A stretch of DNA of 64,000 nucleotides from Deltaproteobacteria bacterium (GTDB lineage Bacteria > Myxococcota > Myxococcia > Myxococcales > 40CM-4-68-19). The translations under genes were made by a program, and so were the position numbers. Every line of letters begins with the position of its first letter. Positions within the stretch are counted from its first letter, which is position 1. The stretch covers positions 1 through 64,000 of the forward strand of contig JANYKT010000010.1 in NCBI GenBank assembly GCA_025358085.1, written 5' to 3'. Below are positions 50,606-59,483 of this stretch, one piece after another. The notes below the pieces were generated by a model. It did no database searches. It was not told the origin of the DNA and saw only the letters and a program-made list of their open reading frames with translations.

Positions 50606-51813
50606 TGCGCGTCTCGCTCGCAAGGCTTAGACGAGAGCTGCCGATTGCGCCGGGTGATGTTGCGCCCGTCGCCGCAAAGCCGCTCCTGGCGCAGTCGGGA
50701 GCGCGCGTGCTGCTCGGGCCGCGCGAGGTTCCGCAAGGTCTCGCGCAGCCCATCGTGCCTGCCGCCGATACCCTCTTCGGACCCCGCGGCGCCTGCCTCG
50801 CAAGCCCCGCCGGGCCGCTCTACGTCTGCGATACGGGCCACCATCGGCTGCTGGTCTGGCGTCGCGCACCGGAGACGGATCATGTGCCCGCCGATCTCCT
50901 TGTCGGTCAGCCCGACTTCCACTTCGAAGGACGAAACGCCAAGGGACCGGTTGGTCCCGCGACGCTCAATGTGCCGACTGGCGTCGCCGCCGCGGACGGC
51001 GTAATCGCCGTCGCCGACGCCTGGAATCACCGCGTCCTCCTCTGGTACGGAAAGTTCGAGCACTCGAATCGTCCCGCCGACGTGATTCTCGGGCAGGTCG
51101 ACCGCGGTGCCGCCCTGGCGAATCGCGGCTGGGACCGGCCGCGCGCCGACACGCTCAACTGGTGCTACGGCGTCGCCTTCGCGGGCGGCCGTCTCTTCAT
51201 CGCCGACACCGGGAACCGCCGCGTGCTGGTTTTTGATCGCCTCCCGGAGTGCGACGGCGCGAGCGCAGATCTGGTGCTGGGACAGGAAGACTTCGTCACC
51301 CGCGACGAGAACGCGGGCGCGGCGGCGGGCGCGGTTGGAATGCGCTGGCCGCACGGGATCGCAATGGCCGGCGGGGTGCTCCTCATCTCCGACGCAGGAA
51401 ACAATCGGGTGATGGGCTTCTCCCGCTTCCCCGGGGAAAATGGCGCCGCCTGCGACTTCGTTTTCGGTCAACGCGATTTCGCCTCGGTCGACCACAACCA
51501 GGCAAGCTATCTGCCGACCGCAGCGGCGATGAACATGCCGTATGGACTCGCGCTGATCGGTGAACAGGTCGCAGTCGCCGATACCGCAAACTCAAGGCTG
51601 CTGGGATTCAATATCGATCGATTGAGCATGAATGCCGCCGCAACCCACCTCACCGGGCAGCCGGGCTTTGGCGACAAGGGCGACAACCGCTGGGGCGTGG
51701 CGAGGCGCGACAGTGTCTGTTGGCCCTATTCAATCTCCGCGAATGGCAACGGGTCCACTGCCGTTGTCTCCGATTCGGGAAACAACCGCGTGCTCCTCTG
51801 GGAGCGCGCATGA
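50605..51813 (+). CDS. NHL-repeat beta-propeller of the hydrogenase operon
   Basis: 402 residues from ATG 50605, sharing a base with the upstream TAA. Six or so blades carry the NHL pattern (GPLYVCDTGHHRLLVW, GVIAVADAWNHRVLLWYG, GRLFIADTGNRRVLVFD, GVLLISDAGNNRVMGFS, QVAVADTANSRLLGFN, STAVVSDSGNNRVLLWE). No signal peptide, so cytoplasmic, unlike most NHL proteins in the window. Found in the equivalent actinobacterial clusters; likely a docking platform. Overlaps hypF by four bases. Confidence 0.85.
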   Translation: MRVSLARLRRELPIAPGDVAPVAAKPLLAQSGARVLLGPREVPQGLAQPIVPAADTLFGPRGACLASPAGPLYVCDTGHHRLLVWRRAPETDHVPADLLVGQPDFHFEGRNAKGPVGPATLNVPTGVAAADGVIAVADAWNHRVLLWYGKFEHSNRPADVILGQVDRGAALANRGWDRPRADTLNWCYGVAFAGGRLFIADTGNRRVLVFDRLPECDGASADLVLGQEDFVTRDENAGAAAGAVGMRWPHGIAMAGGVLLISDAGNNRVMGFSRFPGENGAACDFVFGQRDFASVDHNQASYLPTAAAMNMPYGLALIGEQVAVADTANSRLLGFNIDRLSMNAAATHLTGQPGFGDKGDNRWGVARRDSVCWPYSISANGNGSTAVVSDSGNNRVLLWERA

Positions 51814-54257
51814 TCAAGGCGCTGGAGATCCGCGTGCGCGGGCGCGTGCAGGGCGTCGGCTTCCGGCCCACGGTCTGGCGCTTCGCGCGCGAACTCAAGC
51901 TCGCAGGCGAAGTCCACAACGACGCCGAGGGCGTGCTCATTCGCGCGCGCGGGCCGGGGGAGTTGCTCGCCCGGTTCCTCGAAAGGCTGGAGCGCGAACC
52001 TCCGCCGCTCGCGCACGTCGAGTCGGTCGAAACGCGCGACTTCGAAGGAGCGCTCCCCGATCTTTTCACCATCATCGAGAGCGTGGGCGGTGGCTCGCGT
52101 ACCGAGGTTTCGCCCGATGCGGCGATGTGCGAGGCCTGCGCCGCGGAGATCAACGATCCATTCTCACGGCGCTATCGCTATCCCTTCACCACCTGTACGC
52201 ATTGCGGGCCACGCCTCACCATCGTCCATTCGATTCCCTACGACCGGGCGCGGACGACGATGGCGGGGTTCGATCTCTGCCCCGAGTGCGCAGCGGAGTA
52301 TCGCGACCCGGGCGATCGCCGCTTCCACGCCGAGACCACCGCCTGTCATCGCTGCGGTCCGCGCGTGCGCCTGGTCCGCTTCGACGGCGCCGCGGTGAGC
52401 TTCGATCAGCACTCGATGCTCGACGACGTCGACGCCATCGGCAGCCTGATCCAAAAGGGGGAGATCGTCGCCATCAAGGGCCTGGGCGGCTTTCACCTCG
52501 CCTGCGACGCGACCAACCCGGAGGTGGTCGCTCGCCTGCGTACCCTGAAAAAGCGCGACGCGAAGCCGTTCGCGCTGATGGCCCGCGACCTCGAGATCAT
52601 CCGCGAGTTCTGCTTCGTTTCGGGGGAAGAGGAGGCCGCGCTCAAGAGCCTCGCTGCGCCCATCGTGCTGCTGGAGAAGCGTGATCCAGGCGCGCTTCCC
52701 GAGGCCATTGCGCCCGGCCTGCGCACGCTCGGCTTCCTGCTGCCGACGACGCCGTTGCACGCACTCATCCTGCGGCGCCTCGCCCGGCCGGTCGTCATGA
52801 CCAGCGGCAATCTTTCCGACGAGCCGCAGGCGACCGTTGACGAGGACGCGCTCGGGCGGCTTGCGGGCATCGCGACCGTCGCGCTGCTGCACGATCGCGG
52901 CATCGCGAACCGCGTCGACGATTCGGTGGTTCGCTTCATGGGCGGGAAGGTTCGGGTGCTCCGCCGCGCGCGCGGGTTTGCGCCCTCTCCGCTGCGGCTG
53001 CCCGAAGGGTTCGAGCGCGCGCCGCAGATCCTTGCCTATGGCGCGCACCTCAAGTCGACCTTCTGCCTGATCAAGGATGGCGCGGCGATCCTCTCCCAGC
53101 ACCAGGGCGATCTCGAGGATGCGCTGACCTTCGACGACTACCGGAAGAACCTTTTGCTCTACACCAGGCTCTTCGATCACCGGCCGGTCGCGCTCGTCGC
53201 CGACAAGCATCCTGACTACGCCTCGACCGGGCTCGCCCGCGCGCATGCCGAAAAGGCCGGACTCCCGCTGCTCCCCGTGCAGCACCACCACGCGCACATC
53301 GCCGCTTGCCTCGCCGAAAACGGCCGGCCCCTCGCTGCGCCGCCGGTGCTCGGAATCGCGCTCGACGGCCTGGGGCTTGGCGAAGACAATGAACTCTGGG
53401 GCGGCGAGTTCCTGCTGGCCGATTATCGAAGCTCGAAACGACTCGCGACCTTCAAGCCGGTTGCCATGCTGGGCGGGATGCAAGCGAGCCGCGAGCCGTG
53501 GCGCAACCTCTATGCGCACCTGATGGCCGAGTTGGGCTGGCCAGAGTTTGCGATGAACTTCGCAGAACTCGCTCTGTTTCGGGTGCTCACCGACAAGCCG
53601 CGCGCGACGCTCGACGTCATGCTTCGCGAGGGGCTCAATTCACCGCTGGCGTCGTCGTGCGGGCGGCTCTTCGACGCGGTAGCGGCTGCGCTCGGGATCT
53701 GCAGCGAGCGGCAAGCGTACGAGGGCGAGGCGGCCTCACGACTCGAGTCGCTGGTCGATCGCGCCGCGCTCGCCAACGAGGACGAGGCGCTCGCGTATCC
53801 GTTCGTGCTGCCCAGGCTCACAGACCCGGCCGGCAAATCGCCTGCGGGCCTGCCCTATATCGAACCGCTCGGCATGTGGAACGCGTTGCTCGGCGATTTG
53901 ATTCTTGAAACGCCGCCCGGGATCATCGCGGCCCGCTTTCATCGCGGCCTCGCCAAGGTCATTGCCAGGCTCGCGCTCAAGCTCGCCGGGCGCGAGAGCG
54001 AGGGCGGCGCACGCTTCGACACCATCGCGCTCTCGGGCGGCTGCTTCCAGAATCGCGTGCTCTTCGAAGAGGTCCAGCGCAGGCTCTCCGAGCTGGGCTT
54101 CATTGTGCTCGCCCATTCGCAGGTGCCTGCTGGCGACGGCGGAATCGCACTCGGCCAGGCAGCAGTCGCCGCCGCGCTGTGGCTCGAACAACCACGGTCT
54201 CTCGCAAAAGATAAAGGAGCGTCGAAATGTGCCTCGGCATCCCCGGCCGCATCGTGA
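51810..54257 (+). CDS. hypF: Carbamoyltransferase HypF
   Basis: 815 residues from ATG 51810; the track start at 51720 is upstream read-through. Acylphosphatase domain (VRGRVQGVGFRPTVWRF), two zinc fingers (CEACAAE...CTHCGPR and CPECAAE...CHRCGPR), a YrdC domain (AIKGLGGFHLACDATNP) and a Kae1-like domain with HHHAHIAACLAENG. It uses carbamoyl phosphate and ATP to load HypE, the source of the cyanide ligands of the NiFe site. Its 3' end overlaps hypC by 31 bases. Confidence 0.95.
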   Translation: MIKALEIRVRGRVQGVGFRPTVWRFARELKLAGEVHNDAEGVLIRARGPGELLARFLERLEREPPPLAHVESVETRDFEGALPDLFTIIESVGGGSRTEVSPDAAMCEACAAEINDPFSRRYRYPFTTCTHCGPRLTIVHSIPYDRARTTMAGFDLCPECAAEYRDPGDRRFHAETTACHRCGPRVRLVRFDGAAVSFDQHSMLDDVDAIGSLIQKGEIVAIKGLGGFHLACDATNPEVVARLRTLKKRDAKPFALMARDLEIIREFCFVSGEEEAALKSLAAPIVLLEKRDPGALPEAIAPGLRTLGFLLPTTPLHALILRRLARPVVMTSGNLSDEPQATVDEDALGRLAGIATVALLHDRGIANRVDDSVVRFMGGKVRVLRRARGFAPSPLRLPEGFERAPQILAYGAHLKSTFCLIKDGAAILSQHQGDLEDALTFDDYRKNLLLYTRLFDHRPVALVADKHPDYASTGLARAHAEKAGLPLLPVQHHHAHIAACLAENGRPLAAPPVLGIALDGLGLGEDNELWGGEFLLADYRSSKRLATFKPVAMLGGMQASREPWRNLYAHLMAELGWPEFAMNFAELALFRVLTDKPRATLDVMLREGLNSPLASSCGRLFDAVAAALGICSERQAYEGEAASRLESLVDRAALANEDEALAYPFVLPRLTDPAGKSPAGLPYIEPLGMWNALLGDLILETPPGIIAARFHRGLAKVIARLALKLAGRESEGGARFDTIALSGGCFQNRVLFEEVQRRLSELGFIVLAHSQVPAGDGGIALGQAAVAAALWLEQPRSLAKDKGASKCASASPAAS

Positions 54258-54508
54258 AGATCGACGACCACGCGAAGAAGTTGGCGACCGTCGACGTGAG
54301 CGGCATCAAGCGGCAGGTCAACATCGCCTGCATCGTCAACGAGGACCATCCGGTCAACTCTTGCGTCGGCGACTGGGTGCTCGTTCACGTCGGCTTCGCC
54401 ATGAGCCGCATCGACGAGAAGGAGGCCGCGCTGACCTTGCAGGTGCTGCTGGAACTGGGCGAAGCGCAGGCGGAGATCGAGGCCATGCGTCGAACCGGGA
54501 AACAATAG
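54227..54508 (+). CDS. hypC: Hydrogenase maturation chaperone HypC
   Basis: 93 residues. Starts MCLGIPGRI; Cys2 is the conserved residue that binds iron together with HypD after Met removal. OB-fold body and helical C-terminus (AALTLQVLLELGEA). AAAGGAGC lies upstream of ATG 54227, inside the end of hypF. Confidence 0.96.
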   Translation: MCLGIPGRIVKIDDHAKKLATVDVSGIKRQVNIACIVNEDHPVNSCVGDWVLVHVGFAMSRIDEKEAALTLQVLLELGEAQAEIEAMRRTGKQ

Positions 54509-54516
54509 GAGCCATC

Positions 54517-55206
54517 ATGTCCAAAGAAAGCGATCTTCGCGCGCTCTATCCCTTCCTGCACGGGCAGGCCCAGGACCCCGTGCGCATGGAGGCGGCGCTG
54601 TTGTCCTCGGTCGCGGAGAAGGCGCGCGATTCGCGCCGCACCAATGAAGCGTTTTTCGCGGAGCAGTCGGGACCGTTGATCGCCGCCGCGCGTGCCATCG
54701 CGGCCACCTATCGCGCGAATGGCCGGCTCTTCTCGATGGGAAACGGCGGGTCCAGTTGCGACGCTGCCCACGTCGCGGTGGAGTTCGCGCACCCGGTCAC
54801 CGCCGGCCGTCCCGCGCTCTCCGCGGTGAGCCTGGTCGCTGACCTCGCCATGATCTCCGCGGTCGCGAACGACATCGGATTCGAGCACATCTTCGTCCGC
54901 CAGCTGGTCGCCCTCGGGCGCAGGGGCGACGCGCTGGTCGGGTTCTCCACCAGCGGCAACTCGGCAAACCTGATCGCGGCCTTCGCCAAGGCGCGGGAAT
55001 TGGGAATCGTCACCATCGGATTCGCAGGCGGCGACGGCGGCCGGATGAAGAGCGCGGTCGATCATTCATTGATTGTTCCCAGCGCATCGATCCACCGCGT
55101 GCAGGAGTGCCACGTGGCCGCCTATCACGTTCTCTGGGATCTGGTGCACACGCTGCTCGCCGACGATCGCGGATCGGCGCAACCCGGAAATGGAGCGGCG
55201 GCATGA
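54517..55206 (+). CDS. SIS-domain sugar isomerase (GmhA-like) inside the hyp operon
   Basis: 229 residues from ATG 54517 with TAGGAG upstream. Resembles phosphoheptose isomerase: NGRLFSMGNGGSSCDAAHVAVEF, FSTSGNSANLIAAFAKARELG and HRVQECHVAAYHVLWDLVH. GmhA normally makes heptose for LPS, but here the gene sits between hypC and hypD, overlapping hypD by four bases. Similar genes occur in actinobacterial hydrogenase clusters, so a maturation or regulatory role is plausible. Substrate unknown. Confidence 0.85.
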   Translation: MSKESDLRALYPFLHGQAQDPVRMEAALLSSVAEKARDSRRTNEAFFAEQSGPLIAAARAIAATYRANGRLFSMGNGGSSCDAAHVAVEFAHPVTAGRPALSAVSLVADLAMISAVANDIGFEHIFVRQLVALGRRGDALVGFSTSGNSANLIAAFAKARELGIVTIGFAGGDGGRMKSAVDHSLIVPSASIHRVQECHVAAYHVLWDLVHTLLADDRGSAQPGNGAAA

Positions 55207-56333
55207 AGTACGTCGACGAGTTTCGCGATCGCGAAAAGGCCGCGGTGTTGATGACCGAAATCGACGCGTTGGCAGCGCGCATTCCCCGGCCCTCAGGATT
55301 GCCGCTGCAGATCATGGAGGTCTGCGGCGGACATACCCACTCCATCTTTCGCTATGGCCTGGAAGGAATGCTGCCGAAATCGATCGAGCTGGTGCACGGC
55401 CCGGGCTGCCCGGTCTGCGTCCTGCCGATGGGCCGTGTCGACGACTGCGTCGCCATCGCCGAGCGACCCGAAGTGATCTTCACCACCTTTGGTGATGCAA
55501 TGCGGGTCCCCGGCTCCAGGCGCAGCCTCTTGCAAGCCAAGGCCGAAGGCGCCGACGTGCGAATGGTCTATTCGCCGATGGACGCGCTCGGGATCGCGCG
55601 GAACAACCCCGGACGCGAAGTGGTGTTTTTCGGGTTGGGCTTCGAGACCACCATGCCCTCGACGGCCTTGACCATCCTGCAAGCGCGCGCCGAGGGCCTG
55701 AACAATTTCTCCGTCTTTTGCAATCACATCACCATCGTCCCGACCATCAAGGCCATCCTCGACAGCGCCGACCTGCACCTGGACGGCTTTCTCGGGCCCG
55801 GCCACGTCTCGATGGTCATCGGCACCAGGCCCTATGAATTCATCGCCAGCTTTTACAAGAAGCCAATGGTGGTCGCGGGCTTCGAGCCACTCGACATCCT
55901 GCAATCGCTCTGGATGGTGCTGCGGCAAATCGAAGAGGGGCGCGCCGAAATCGAAAATCAATATGCGCGGATCGTGCCTCGTGATGGCAACGCGCAGGCG
56001 CTCGAGGCGGTGGGCAAGGTCTATGAGCTTCGCGAGTTCTTCGAGTGGCGCGGCCTCGGGTCCATCGATCACTCGGGCGTGAAGATTCGCGAAGCCTACG
56101 CGCAGCACGACGCGGAGAAGAGGTTCGCGCTGCCCAACGTGACCATCGCGGATCCCAAGTCGTGCCAATGCGGCGAGGTCTTGAAGGGCGTCATCAAGCC
56201 CTGGCAGTGCAAGGTCTTCGGAACCGCGTGCACGCCGGAGACGCCGCTCGGCGCCTTGATGGTGTCGAGTGAAGGAGCCTGCGCCGCCTATTACCAATAT
56301 GGCGGCGTGCGGCGCCGATTGGAGGTTCTATGA
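55203..56333 (+). CDS. hypD: Hydrogenase maturation protein HypD
   Basis: 376 residues from ATG 55203. Signature motifs: CGGHTHSIFRYGL, HGPGCPVCVLP, TTFGDAMRVPG, GFETTMPSTA, GPGHVS, and the C-terminal [4Fe-4S] segment CQCGEVLKGVIKPWQCKVFG...CTPETP. HypD with HypC assembles the Fe(CN)2CO group. Overlaps both neighbours (SIS gene and hypE) by four bases. Confidence 0.96.
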   Translation: MKYVDEFRDREKAAVLMTEIDALAARIPRPSGLPLQIMEVCGGHTHSIFRYGLEGMLPKSIELVHGPGCPVCVLPMGRVDDCVAIAERPEVIFTTFGDAMRVPGSRRSLLQAKAEGADVRMVYSPMDALGIARNNPGREVVFFGLGFETTMPSTALTILQARAEGLNNFSVFCNHITIVPTIKAILDSADLHLDGFLGPGHVSMVIGTRPYEFIASFYKKPMVVAGFEPLDILQSLWMVLRQIEEGRAEIENQYARIVPRDGNAQALEAVGKVYELREFFEWRGLGSIDHSGVKIREAYAQHDAEKRFALPNVTIADPKSCQCGEVLKGVIKPWQCKVFGTACTPETPLGALMVSSEGACAAYYQYGGVRRRLEVL

Positions 56334-57409
56334 GCGAGCGAATCGCAGCGGAGCTGCCGGCTGCGGAGCTGCCGCGCCGGCAGGTGCGCGTGCAGCGGGT
56401 CACTCTCGCGCACGGCGGCGGCGGCAAGGCGATGAAGGACCTGATCCACGATGTCTTCGTCCAGGCGTTCGACAACCCGCTCTTGAACGGGCTCGAGGAT
56501 CAGGCGCGCTTCGACCTCGCCTCGCTCTCCGCGCGCGGAGACCGGCTCGCGTTCACCACCGACTCGTACGTCGTCCACCCGCTCTTCTTCCCCGGCGGCG
56601 ACATCGGCAAGCTCGCCGTCTATGGAACGGTCAACGATCTGGCGGTCGGCGGCGCGGTGCCGCTCTACCTCTCCTGCGCTGCAATCCTCGAAGAGGGAAT
56701 CGAGGTGGAATTGCTGCGCCGGGTGGCGCGCTCGATGGCGCAGGCGGCGAAGCTTGCGGGCGTGCAGATCGTCACCGGGGATACCAAAGTGGTGCAGCGC
56801 GGAGCCTGCGACAAGCTCTTCCTGACGACGACGGGAGTGGGCGTGATCCCAAAGGGTCGCGAGCTGGGAGCGCACCTGGCGCGGCCAGGGGACGTGGTCC
56901 TGGTGAATGGCCTGCTGGGCGACCACGGCGCGGCCATCCTCGGGGCGCGCGGCGACATGCAGCTCGACAGCCCGATCGAGAGCGACTGCGCGCCGCTGCA
57001 TGGTTTGATCGAAGCCCTGCTCGCCGCGGCGCCCGGGACGCGTTGTTTGCGCGATGCAACCCGGGGCGGCGTGGCAACGGTGCTCAACGAGATGGCAGAG
57101 GCCTCGCGCGTCTCCATCGAAATCCTCGAGGAAGAGACGCCGCTGCGACGGGAGGTCAAAGGGTTTTGTGAGATCCTCGGGCTCGACCCGCTCTATCTCG
57201 CAAACGAAGGAAAGATCGTCGCCGTGCTTCCGGCCGCCGAAGCGAAAGCGGGCCTCGCCGCCCTGCGCTCCCATGAGTTTGGCCGCGACGCCGCCATCAT
57301 CGGAACGGTCGGCTCGGGCGAGGCGGGCAGGGTGACCATGCGGACAGTGTTTGGGGGCGTTCGCATCGTCGACATGCTGGTCGGCGAGCAGCTGCCGCGC
57401 ATCTGCTGA
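56330..57409 (+). CDS. hypE: Carbamoyl dehydratase HypE
   Basis: 359 residues from ATG 56330. AIR-synthase-like fold with LAHGGGGKAMKDLI, FTTDSYVVHPLFFPGGDIG and DATRGGVATVLNE. The last residues are LPRIC; the terminal Cys takes the carbamoyl group from HypF and is dehydrated to thiocyanate for transfer to iron. A 21-base gap leads to hypA. Confidence 0.96.
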   Translation: MSERIAAELPAAELPRRQVRVQRVTLAHGGGGKAMKDLIHDVFVQAFDNPLLNGLEDQARFDLASLSARGDRLAFTTDSYVVHPLFFPGGDIGKLAVYGTVNDLAVGGAVPLYLSCAAILEEGIEVELLRRVARSMAQAAKLAGVQIVTGDTKVVQRGACDKLFLTTTGVGVIPKGRELGAHLARPGDVVLVNGLLGDHGAAILGARGDMQLDSPIESDCAPLHGLIEALLAAAPGTRCLRDATRGGVATVLNEMAEASRVSIEILEEETPLRREVKGFCEILGLDPLYLANEGKIVAVLPAAEAKAGLAALRSHEFGRDAAIIGTVGSGEAGRVTMRTVFGGVRIVDMLVGEQLPRIC

Positions 57410-57430
57410 GGCTGGAACCGGAGATAGAAG

Positions 57431-57769
57431 ATGCACGAACTGGGCATCACGCGAAACATCGTCGCTATCGTGGCCGACGCCGCGAAAGGGCGCCGCGTGA
57501 CCCGCATTCACGTCGAGGTCGGGAAGCTCTCCGGGATCCTCGCCCAGGCCATCGTCTTCTGCTTCGATGTGGTCGCCCAAGGCACCGCCATCGAGGGTGC
57601 CGCGCTTTCGATTCACGAGGTGGAGGGCCGAGCGAATTGCCGGGCCTGCGGTGCCGAGTTCGCCACCCCGACTCTATTCACGCCGTGCGGCTGCGGCAGC
57701 CGCGACCTCGTTCGCCTCGCGGGCGAGGAGCTGAAGATCAAGACCATGGAACTCGAGGAGGCAGCCTGA
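57431..57769 (+). CDS. hypA: Nickel metallochaperone HypA
   Basis: 112 residues. MHELGITRNIV contains the Met-His-Glu nickel site; the zinc domain has CRACGAEF and PCGCGS. Delivers nickel to the large subunit together with HypB. The stop codon is directly followed by hypB. Confidence 0.95.
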   Translation: MHELGITRNIVAIVADAAKGRRVTRIHVEVGKLSGILAQAIVFCFDVVAQGTAIEGAALSIHEVEGRANCRACGAEFATPTLFTPCGCGSRDLVRLAGEELKIKTMELEEAA

Positions 57770-58621
57770 ATGTGCGCGACCTGTGGGTGCTCGGACGGAG
57801 CGGTGTCGAGAGTCGTAGGCGAGCAGACTCACGATCATGAGCATTCGCATGATCACGGCGGGCACACCCACGATCATGAGCACTCGCATGATCACGGCGG
57901 ACACACTCACGATCATGAGCACTCGCATGATCACGAACAGAGCGCGCGAAAGACGATTTCGCTCGAACAGGGAGTGCTCGCTAAAAACGACGCGCTCGCT
58001 GCGAAGAATCGGGCCTGGTTTGCCGGACGCGAGATCCTGGCGCTGAACCTGGTCAGCTCGCCGGGTTCGGGAAAGACGACGCTCCTCGAGCGGACCATCC
58101 GCGATCTGAAAGGCGAGTTCGGCATCGCGGTCATCGAAGGTGATCAGGAGACGAGCAACGACGCCGATCGCATTCGCGCCGCGGGCGCGCCGGCGGTACA
58201 GGTGAACACCGGCACCGGCTGCCATCTGGAGGCGGAGATGGTCGCGCGGGGACTCGGCGTGCTCAAGCCTGTGGCCCGTTCGGTGCTGCTGATCGAGAAC
58301 GTGGGCAACCTGGTCTGTCCCGCGATGTTCGACCTGGGCGAGCGCGCCAAGATCGTCGTCCTCTCGGTCACCGAGGGAGAGGACAAGCCGCTCAAATATC
58401 CCCATATGTTCCGTGCCGCCCAGGTGATGCTGCTCAACAAGATCGATCTGTTGCCCCACGTCGATTTCAATGTTGCGGCGGTGATCGAGAACGCGCGGCT
58501 CGTCAACCCGGGCATCGAGATCATTCAACTGTCTGCGCGGAGCGGCGCGGGGCTCGACAAGTGGTACGGATGGATTCGACGGCAGGCGGCCTCGCCTGCA
58601 GCCCTCGCAGTTGAAAGCTGA
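57770..58621 (+). CDS. hypB: Nickel-inserting GTPase HypB with His-rich tail
   Basis: 283 residues. N-terminal MCATCGC is the high-affinity nickel motif. Residues about 20-54 are His/Asp-rich repeats ([11 protein letters not shown]), a nickel store as in CooJ-like HypBs. The GTPase has [12 protein letters not shown] (P-loop), [22 protein letters not shown] with metal-binding Cys/His, ENVGNLVCP and NKIDLLP. Starts immediately after the hypA stop. Confidence 0.96.
   Translation: MCATCGCSDGAVSRVVGEQTHDHEHSHDHGGHTHDHEHSHDHGGHTHDHEHSHDHEQSARKTISLEQGVLAKNDALAAKNRAWFAGREILALNLVSSPGSGKTTLLERTIRDLKGEFGIAVIEGDQETSNDADRIRAAGAPAVQVNTGTGCHLEAEMVARGLGVLKPVARSVLLIENVGNLVCPAMFDLGERAKIVVLSVTEGEDKPLKYPHMFRAAQVMLLNKIDLLPHVDFNVAAVIENARLVNPGIEIIQLSARSGAGLDKWYGWIRRQAASPAALAVES
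57827..57934 (+). repeat. 39-bp direct repeats encoding the HypB His-rich tract
   Basis: Unit ACTCACGATCATGAGCACTC..., encoding [13 protein letters not shown], occurs two and two-thirds times with a few silent changes. It is coding and not a CRISPR. Confidence 0.9.
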
Positions 58622-58637
58622 AGCAAGGAGTCAGGCA

Positions 58638-59336
58638 ATGTTTCCTATCCTCGGCTTGGGCTTCGCCATCGGTCTGCAGCACGCGCTCGAGGCCGATCAT
58701 CTCGCGGCCGTGGCGACCATTGCCTCGCGGCAGGGCAAGCCGAGCGATATCGTCAAGCACGGCCTGACCTGGGGGCTCGGCCACACAATCACTCTTTTCA
58801 CGCTCGCGGGCGTGGCCTTCCTGCTCGGAAGCGCAATCCCCGATGCGCTCGCCGAGCGGCTAGAGTTCGCCGTCGGCGCGATGCTCTTTCTCCTCGGCGG
58901 CCATCTCCTCGTGCGGCTCTGGCGCGAGCGGATTCACGCTCACCTTCACCAGCACGGTGAGCAGTTGCATGTGCATTTGCACAGCCACCAGGAGAAGCGC
59001 GCGCACGTCCGCGCGCCGGCGATCGAACACGCGCACGCCGGCAAAGGCTTTCGCTGGCGAACGCTCGCCGTCGGCCTGATGCATGGAATGGCCGGCTCCG
59101 CGGCGCTTCTCTTGCTGGCAATGTCCCAGGTGAAGGACCCGGTGCGGGGGCTCGCCTATATCCTCGTCTTCGGCCTGGGCTCGATGGTCGGCATGGGGGC
59201 GCTCTCGGCGCTCATCGCGGTGCCACTCGCGCTCTCGGCGCGATTCATCACCTGGGCCAACCGCGGGCTGCAGATCATCATCGGCTGCTGCACTGTTGGC
59301 CTCGGCGTAGCGACGATGATCGCGCACGCTCCGTAA
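58638..59336 (+). CDS. Nickel permease (NicO/UreH/HupE-like)
   Basis: 232 residues from ATG 58638 with AAGGAG seven bases upstream. Six hydrophobic helices. The first has LQHALEADHLAAVATI, the H-x4-D-H nickel motif, and the loop after helix three is His-rich (HAHLHQHGEQLHVHLHSH). It imports nickel for the hydrogenase. Last gene of the locus; 16 bases after hypB. Confidence 0.9.
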   Translation: MFPILGLGFAIGLQHALEADHLAAVATIASRQGKPSDIVKHGLTWGLGHTITLFTLAGVAFLLGSAIPDALAERLEFAVGAMLFLLGGHLLVRLWRERIHAHLHQHGEQLHVHLHSHQEKRAHVRAPAIEHAHAGKGFRWRTLAVGLMHGMAGSAALLLLAMSQVKDPVRGLAYILVFGLGSMVGMGALSALIAVPLALSARFITWANRGLQIIIGCCTVGLGVATMIAHAP

Positions 59337-59483
59337 TCGTCGCTAGCAAGGCACCTGCCCCGCAATCCGACAGGTCCCGGATTCAAAGCCGCAGGTTCGG
59401 GAACACGTGAGTTTGGGCCGGCCGGCCTGGACGGGCGGGACAGTCGACCTTTCAGTGCAGGCGGCCTTGTGCGGAGACGGAGT

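Noticed and set aside
52164-53519. 451-codon minus-strand ORF inside hypF
   Set aside because: Antisense frame with biased composition; hypF on the plus strand is intact.
54517-55206. Annotation as LPS phosphoheptose isomerase gmhA
   Set aside because: Operon position between hypC and hypD makes a plain LPS role unlikely, so no symbol is given.
57827-57934. Possible CRISPR-like direct repeats
   Set aside because: The repeats are contiguous, without spacers, and encode the HypB His-rich tract.
59337-59483. Possible tRNA (a GGTTCGGG-like T-loop word near 59392)
   Set aside because: No acceptor or anticodon stem could be drawn around it.
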